Of a stretch of 64,000 nt of DNA, positions 60,328 to 64,000 are shown in pieces. The stretch comes from Burkholderiales bacterium. Its GTDB lineage: Bacteria > Pseudomonadota > Gammaproteobacteria > Burkholderiales > Burkholderiaceae_C. The stretch lies in the NCBI GenBank assembly GCA_017307865.1, contig JAFKGE010000016.1, forward strand, positions 1 through 64,000, in the 5' to 3' direction. Each line of letters starts with the position of its first letter. Position 1 is the stretch's first letter. The notes below the pieces were generated by a model. It saw only the letters and a list, made by a program, of their open reading frames with translations. It did not search any database and had not been told where the DNA came from. The translations under genes and the position numbers were made by a program.

Positions 60328-61500
60328 TTGACTGCCGCCCTGGCCCCCGTCGCCCCACCCCATCTGCCACGCCAGCTGGCCACCGCCACCGTGCTGGTGG
60401 TGGCCGTGCACGCCCTGCTGCTGCTGGGGCTGCCGCGCCTGCGCCAGGCCACGCTGAACAGCATCGACACCGGCACCTTCATCACGCGTCGGATTGCGCC
60501 GCCGGCCCCCATGGCGCCGGCCCCCGCTGCCGAGCCCGAAGCGGCACCGCCGCCCCGGCCCGAGCCGGTGGCCAAGCCGGTCAAGCCCAAGCCGGCGACC
60601 CCGGTGCGCAAGGCGGTGGCAAAGTCGACGCCCCCCGTTCACACCCAGCCGGCACCCACGCAGGCCGCCGCGCCTGCCGGGGCGACCGAACCCAGCCTGC
60701 TGACCGAAAAGCCGACCGGGCTGGGCAGCTTCGGCGGCGGCGTGCCCCAGCCCATCGTCCCGCCGCTGCCGGCGGACGGCATCGGCCCCGCCCTGGCGCT
60801 GGCCCACACCCTGGGCAGCGAGGTGCCGGTTCGCGTGCCGCGCGCGGCGGAACTGGGCTTCCAGCTCAAGAGCCAGCTCGGTGGCCAGGTGATGACGGGA
60901 TCGGCCACCCTGCAGTGGCGCCAGGATGGGCAGTGGTATGAAGGCCGCCTCAACCTCTACAACCCGAAAACAAGTGCGCGCACGATCGTCGCCACGGGTC
61001 TGATCGCCCCCCAAGGACTGCTGCCCGTGCGGCTGCAAACGCAGCTGCCGAGCGAGCAGGGCATCCGCTTCGACTACGACAGCGGCCAGGTCGCCTTCAG
61101 CGCCAGCGGTGCCGAGTCCCCGCTGGTGGCCGGCATGCAGGACCGCCTGAGCGTGATGTTCCAGCTGGGCGCCCTGCTGGCCGGCGACCCGGAGCGCTAC
61201 CCGGTGGGCACCGCCATCAGCCTGCCGGCGGCCTTCGAGCGCGGCGAAGGTACCTGGCGCTTCGCCGTCGAGGCCGACGAGGACATCCCGGCGCTGGGCA
61301 AGTCCGTGCCGACGGTGCACCTGATCCACGTGCCGTTCGACGAGCGCAGCGCGCGCATCGAGCTGTGGCTGGGCCGCACGCTGGACTACCTGCCGGTGCG
61401 GCTGCGCACCACCGAACCGAACGGCGACACCATCGAATACACCCTGCTGACGGCCTGGGCCCAGCCCACGCCCACCGCGCCGGCGGCGCCCAAGCCATGA
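60328..61500 (+). CDS. DUF3108 family protein with N-terminal membrane anchor
   Basis: 390 aa from a TTG start; no ATG gives a sensible N-terminus. A single membrane helix (ATATVLVVAVHALLLLGL) precedes a Pro/Lys-rich, TonB-like linker (EPVAKPVKPKPATPVRK, about residues 60-125). The periplasmic DUF3108 domain (FQLKSQLGGQVMTGSATLQWRQDGQWYEGRLN ... GLLPVRLQ ... FDYDSGQVAFS ... VGTAISLP ... EYTLLTAW) follows. The layout suggests a protein spanning from inner membrane toward the outer face. The GLGSFGGGVP patch recalls type II cluster proteins. It overlaps the next gene (TGA/ATG). Function unknown. Confidence 0.8.
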   Translation: MTAALAPVAPPHLPRQLATATVLVVAVHALLLLGLPRLRQATLNSIDTGTFITRRIAPPAPMAPAPAAEPEAAPPPRPEPVAKPVKPKPATPVRKAVAKSTPPVHTQPAPTQAAAPAGATEPSLLTEKPTGLGSFGGGVPQPIVPPLPADGIGPALALAHTLGSEVPVRVPRAAELGFQLKSQLGGQVMTGSATLQWRQDGQWYEGRLNLYNPKTSARTIVATGLIAPQGLLPVRLQTQLPSEQGIRFDYDSGQVAFSASGAESPLVAGMQDRLSVMFQLGALLAGDPERYPVGTAISLPAAFERGEGTWRFAVEADEDIPALGKSVPTVHLIHVPFDERSARIELWLGRTLDYLPVRLRTTEPNGDTIEYTLLTAWAQPTPTAPAAPKP

Positions 61501-62174
61501 CCCGCAAGGCCCCCCGCCGCACCGCCGAGCGCATCCTGGCCACCTCGCTGGAGCTGTTCAACCGCTTCGGCGAGCCCAACACCTCCACCTCGATGATCTC
61601 GGCCGAGCTGCGCATCAGCCCGGGCAACCTGTACTACCACTACCCGTCCAAGGACGAGCTGATCAACACCCTGTTCGACCAGTACGAACACGCCGCCACC
61701 GAGCTGCTGGCCGCCGCCGAGGACGTGCGCGACGTCGAGGACGCGTGGTTCTTCCTGCACTCGCTGTTCGAGCTGATCTGGCAGTACCGCTTTTTTTACC
61801 GCGACCTCAACCACCTGCTGTCGCGCAACCGCCGGCTGGAGACGCACTTTCCGGCCCTGCTGATGCGCAAGAAAAGTGCCCTGCGCGCGCTGCTCGACCA
61901 CCTGCCCACCGGCGCGCCCGCCGCGCCGCCCAGCGCCGAAACCGAGCGCCGCCAGGACGCCCTGGCCGCCAGCATGGTGGTGGTGCTGACCTACTGGCTC
62001 AGCTACGAATACGTGCTGCAGCCGCGCAGCGCCATGGAGCCCGAGAACGCCCAGGACGCGCTGCTGCGCGGCGCCTACCACGTGATGAGTCTGCTGCTGC
62101 CGCACCTGGGCGACGCGGCGCGTGCGCACCTGACGGGCCTGCTGCAGGCTTATCAGGCGCCACCCTTGCCCTAA
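61497..62174 (+). CDS. TetR-family regulator
   Basis: 225 aa. The DNA-binding domain is at about residues 8-55: TAERILATSLELFNRFGEPNTST, ISAELRISPGNLYYHYPSKDEL, with NLYYHYPSK as the recognition-helix signature. The C-terminal domain contains VEDAWFFLHSLFELIWQYRFFYRDLNHLLSRN, a pattern seen in TetR proteins next to PHA and lipid genes. The start overlaps the DUF3108 stop by 4 bp, so both are translated together. A function in regulating lipid or granule genes is suggested by the phasin and ACBP neighbours only. Confidence 0.85.
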   Translation: MTRKAPRRTAERILATSLELFNRFGEPNTSTSMISAELRISPGNLYYHYPSKDELINTLFDQYEHAATELLAAAEDVRDVEDAWFFLHSLFELIWQYRFFYRDLNHLLSRNRRLETHFPALLMRKKSALRALLDHLPTGAPAAPPSAETERRQDALAASMVVVLTYWLSYEYVLQPRSAMEPENAQDALLRGAYHVMSLLLPHLGDAARAHLTGLLQAYQAPPLP

Positions 62175-62198
62175 CATGCCGCCATCTGCACCCCTGCC

Positions 62199-62465
62199 AT
62201 GACCCAAGCCATGTCCGACCTCAAAGCCCGCTTCGAACAAGCCTTTGCCGATTCGCAAAAGCTCGCCACCCGGCCCGACAACGCCACCCTGCTCAAGCTG
62301 TACGCCGCCTACAAGCAGGCCACCGAGGGCGACAACGAGCGCGACAAGCCCGGCTTTGCCGATCTGGTGGCGCGCGCCAAGTGGGACGCCTGGAAAAAGC
62401 TGGAAGGCACCCCCACCGACGAGGCCATGCAGCAGTACCTGGACCTGTTCGAGAGCCTGCGCTGA
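62199..62465 (+). CDS. Acyl-CoA-binding protein (ACBP)
   Basis: 88 aa, the classic ACBP size. MSDLKARFEQAFADSQKLA is helix 1, LLKLYAAYKQATEGDNE is the conserved helix 2 signature with the acyl-CoA-contacting Tyr and Lys, and DLVARAKWDAWKKLEGTP the third, followed by EAMQQYLDLFESL. It holds long-chain acyl-CoA in the cytoplasm. A Met four codons in (MSDLK, 62211) is an alternative start. ACBP is mainly eukaryotic but occurs in some Burkholderiales. It lies 24 bp after the TetR gene in the same direction. Confidence 0.9.
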   Translation: MTQAMSDLKARFEQAFADSQKLATRPDNATLLKLYAAYKQATEGDNERDKPGFADLVARAKWDAWKKLEGTPTDEAMQQYLDLFESLR

Positions 62466-62472
62466 CAGCCGC

Positions 62473-63624
62473 TCAGGACGGCGGCGCGGCGGCCGGCGCC
62501 AGCGCCCGCAGGCGCGCGTGGCGTTCGTCCGGGGGCAGCGCCCCCAATTCGCGCACGGCGGCGTAAAAGCGCGGCCAGTCGTCCCCCCCTTGCGCGAACA
62601 GCGCCTCGAAGGCCGGTACCCAGCCGTCGTAGGCGGCCTGCAGCGCAAAGGCGGCGTTGTTGGCCTGGGCCACCCAGCGGTCGTAGCCGTCGAAGGGTGT
62701 GCCGGCCGCGGCCCAGCGCGCCTTCAGCGCCTGGTAGCGCGTGCGAAAGCGCTGCATTGCTTCTGATTTCATAGCTAACTGCGCTTGCTGCGTGCGGGCT
62801 GGAGCCTTGTTTTTGTCATAAATGGCGCCCAGCTCGGCGCGCGTGGCGTGGGTGAGTTGGCGAAAGTCGTGCTGGCGCTGCTGCGCCAATGCGTCGGCGC
62901 GCCGGGCCGCGGCGTCGCCGTGCCGCGCCAGCCAGCGCGCCGCGCCCAGGGCAGCCACGGCCGTGGCGTAGGACTCGTTGAAGGCGGTGTCGCCGGCCAG
63001 GTAGAACTTCTGGTGCGCCAGCTCGTGAAACACGATGCGCGCCAGCGCCGCGTCGGGGTAATGGATGACGGTGGACAAGAGCGGATCGCCGCCCAGCCAG
63101 TTCAGCCAGCCCAGCGTCGAATACATGGGCACGCCGTACACCGTCACCTCCAGCGCGTCCTGCGTGCGCAGCTGCCGGCCCAGCGCCTGCGCCGCGGCCT
63201 CGTCGAAGTAGCCGCGGTAGCCCACGCAGCCGAGGACGACGAAGCACCAGCGCTTGAGCGTGAGCGAATCCACCGGCGCGGCCGCCACGTTCCACACCGC
63301 GGCCGCGCCGTGGATGTCGGCGTAGCGGCGGTAGCTGGCGTTGTCGGGCAGGTCCAGCTCGGTCACGGCATAGCTGCGCAGGCGCTGCGCCAGCTCCAGC
63401 CGCGCCTTCAGGGGCGCGGGCGTGGCGGGGTCGCGCAGCCAGTCGTCGATGGGGCGCGCGGCCTGCATCAGCGCCAGTTGCCCGCCGATGGCCTGTGCGT
63501 AATAGCCCACCGTGCTGCAGCCGGCCAGCAGCGCCAGCGCGCCGACCAGCAGCAGGGCGCGCCCGAGGCGGCGCCAGCGCGAGACGGGATGAAGCGTGAG
63601 GGCCATGCTGGCGCGATTGTCCAT
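62473..63624 (-). CDS. Predicted aminopeptidase lipoprotein (COG4324 / Aminopep family)
   Basis: 383 aa from the start used here; a Met six codons later (MALTLHP) is possible. The signal (RRLGRALLLVGALALLAGC) has a lipobox. The metallopeptidase site is IVFHELAHQKFYLAGDTAFNESYATAVA, with HExxH-type HELAH and the downstream Glu. SYAVTELDLPDNASYRRYADI and FPIAGCVGYRG-like LGCVGYRGYFDEAAA are family blocks. Codons near residue 270-290 (YDKNKAPARTQQAQLAMKSEA) come from a family A repeat, without an apparent size change. Substrate unknown; likely periplasmic or outer-membrane anchored. It is convergent with the ACBP gene, 7-bp gap. Confidence 0.85.
   Translation of the reverse strand: MDNRASMALTLHPVSRWRRLGRALLLVGALALLAGCSTVGYYAQAIGGQLALMQAARPIDDWLRDPATPAPLKARLELAQRLRSYAVTELDLPDNASYRRYADIHGAAAVWNVAAAPVDSLTLKRWCFVVLGCVGYRGYFDEAAAQALGRQLRTQDALEVTVYGVPMYSTLGWLNWLGGDPLLSTVIHYPDAALARIVFHELAHQKFYLAGDTAFNESYATAVAALGAARWLARHGDAAARRADALAQQRQHDFRQLTHATRAELGAIYDKNKAPARTQQAQLAMKSEAMQRFRTRYQALKARWAAAGTPFDGYDRWVAQANNAAFALQAAYDGWVPAFEALFAQGGDDWPRFYAAVRELGALPPDERHARLRALAPAAAPPS
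62758..62822 (+). repeat. Family A repeat, copy 7, inside the aminopeptidase gene
   Basis: TTTCATAGCTAACTGCGCTT then GGGCTGGAGCCTTG and a T-rich edge (TTTTTGTCATA). It keeps the TCATAGCT and GCGCTTG core and the GGCTGGAGCC block of copy 5. In frame within the peptidase coding sequence, where it encodes about 21 residues. Confidence 0.68.
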
Positions 63625-63682
63625 CGCCGACGCGGCGGGCCGCCCGATGGCCAAACGCCCCCCAGACGGCTAGACTGCCGCC

Positions 63683-64000
63683 ATGAACCTCATCGAACCC
63701 ATCCTGGCGCAAGCCGCGGCCATCACCCAATTGCGGCGCGACATCCACGCTCACCCCGAGCTGTGCTTCGAGGAAGTGCGCACCGCCGACCTGGTGGCGG
63801 CCAAGCTGGGCGAGTGGGGCATTCCCATCCACCGCGGCCTGGGCACCACCGGCGTGGTCGGCATCGTGCACGGGCGCGACGGCGGCAAGTCGGGCCGCGC
63901 CATCGGCCTGCGCGCCGACATGGACGCGCTGCCCATGACCGAGTTCAACACCTTCGAGCACGCCAGCCAGACGCACGGCAAGATGCACGCCTGCGGCCAC
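63683..64000 (+). CDS. M20-family metallopeptidase / amidohydrolase (partial, cut by window end)
   Basis: The first 106 codons of an open frame that continues past the window. It begins MNLIEPILAQAAAITQLRRD, then IHAHPELCFEEVRTADLVA, the typical start of hippurate hydrolase/IAA-amino-acid hydrolase type proteins (usually about 390-400 aa). IGLRADMDALPMTEF is the conserved segment before the metal site, and the last codons give HACGH, which carries the metal-binding Cys and His. It would hydrolyse N-acyl amino acids or peptides. It is divergent from the aminopeptidase gene, sharing a 58-bp promoter region. Confidence 0.9.
   Translation, partial: MNLIEPILAQAAAITQLRRDIHAHPELCFEEVRTADLVAAKLGEWGIPIHRGLGTTGVVGIVHGRDGGKSGRAIGLRADMDALPMTEFNTFEHASQTHGKMHACGH

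Overview
The window is GC-rich, densely coded DNA with short intergenic gaps. The gene families and the small dispersed repeats point to a betaproteobacterium of the Comamonadaceae (Acidovorax, Ottowia or Alicycliphilus type). This assignment rests on family recognition and repeat style, not on a marker gene. No rRNA, tRNA or CRISPR array was seen, and no stretch longer than about 230 bases lacks a gene.

Layout. 0-3.3 kb: an IS-end-like set of 23-bp-register repeats abuts a TRAP transporter (small permease, large permease, binding protein). 3.4-7.7 kb: a lone glutamate-class binding protein converges, across a shared terminator, on a complete gltIJKL-type ABC importer. 7.7-14.5 kb: an Atm1-type ABC exporter, two hotdog thioesterases, an enoyl-CoA isomerase-like protein, a ClC channel with CBS domains and a TDT/TehA-type anion carrier. 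14.5-24 kb: a fatty-acid beta-oxidation operon behind a TetR gene (acyl-CoA dehydrogenase, DUF2147, HAD/ECH fusion, thiolase, TesB-like thioesterase, atypical SDR, DsbA-like isomerase), interrupted by a DUF559 gene lying between copies of a small repeat. 24-26.7 kb: a FAH-family hydrolase, slmA and argB. 26.7-39.1 kb: a polysaccharide locus with a WecA-like initiating transferase, a 1265-aa methyltransferase-GT2-GT4 protein, a rhamnosyltransferase-like GT2, a large membrane protein, a methyltransferase and Wzt/Wzm, with a PIN/RHH toxin-antitoxin pair between wzt and wzm. 39-42.5 kb: a parvulin, a large exported protein and a lipoprotein. 42.7-54.1 kb: a type II secretion cluster, gspE-F-G-H-I-J-K-L-M-C-lipoprotein-D. 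54.1-59.6 kb: O-acyltransferase, GT2 and rfbBDAC. 59.7-64 kb: phasin, DUF3108, TetR, acyl-CoA-binding protein, a COG4324 aminopeptidase lipoprotein and the start of an M20 peptidase.

How it fits together. rfbBDAC would supply dTDP-rhamnose for the rhamnosyltransferase-like enzymes. The WecA-like protein would start the chain on undecaprenyl phosphate, and Wzm/Wzt would export it, possibly after chain capping by the adjacent methyltransferase. The type II secretion genes sit as a block between the two halves of this polysaccharide region. The lipid genes (beta-oxidation, thioesterases, acyl-CoA-binding protein, phasin) fit an organism that handles fatty acids and polyhydroxyalkanoate granules.

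The most unusual feature is three families of short repeats, called A, B and C here, at gene junctions. They do more than fill gaps. They supply the start codon and leader of gspH, build a long N-terminal extension of gspI, lie in frame inside rfbD and the aminopeptidase gene without an obvious length change, provide stop codons, and bracket the DUF559 nuclease-like gene. A separate 62-bp-period duplication carries the ribosome binding site of the gspC-like gene. These repeats, and the possibility that the DUF559 protein is tied to family C, are the best candidates here for an undescribed system.
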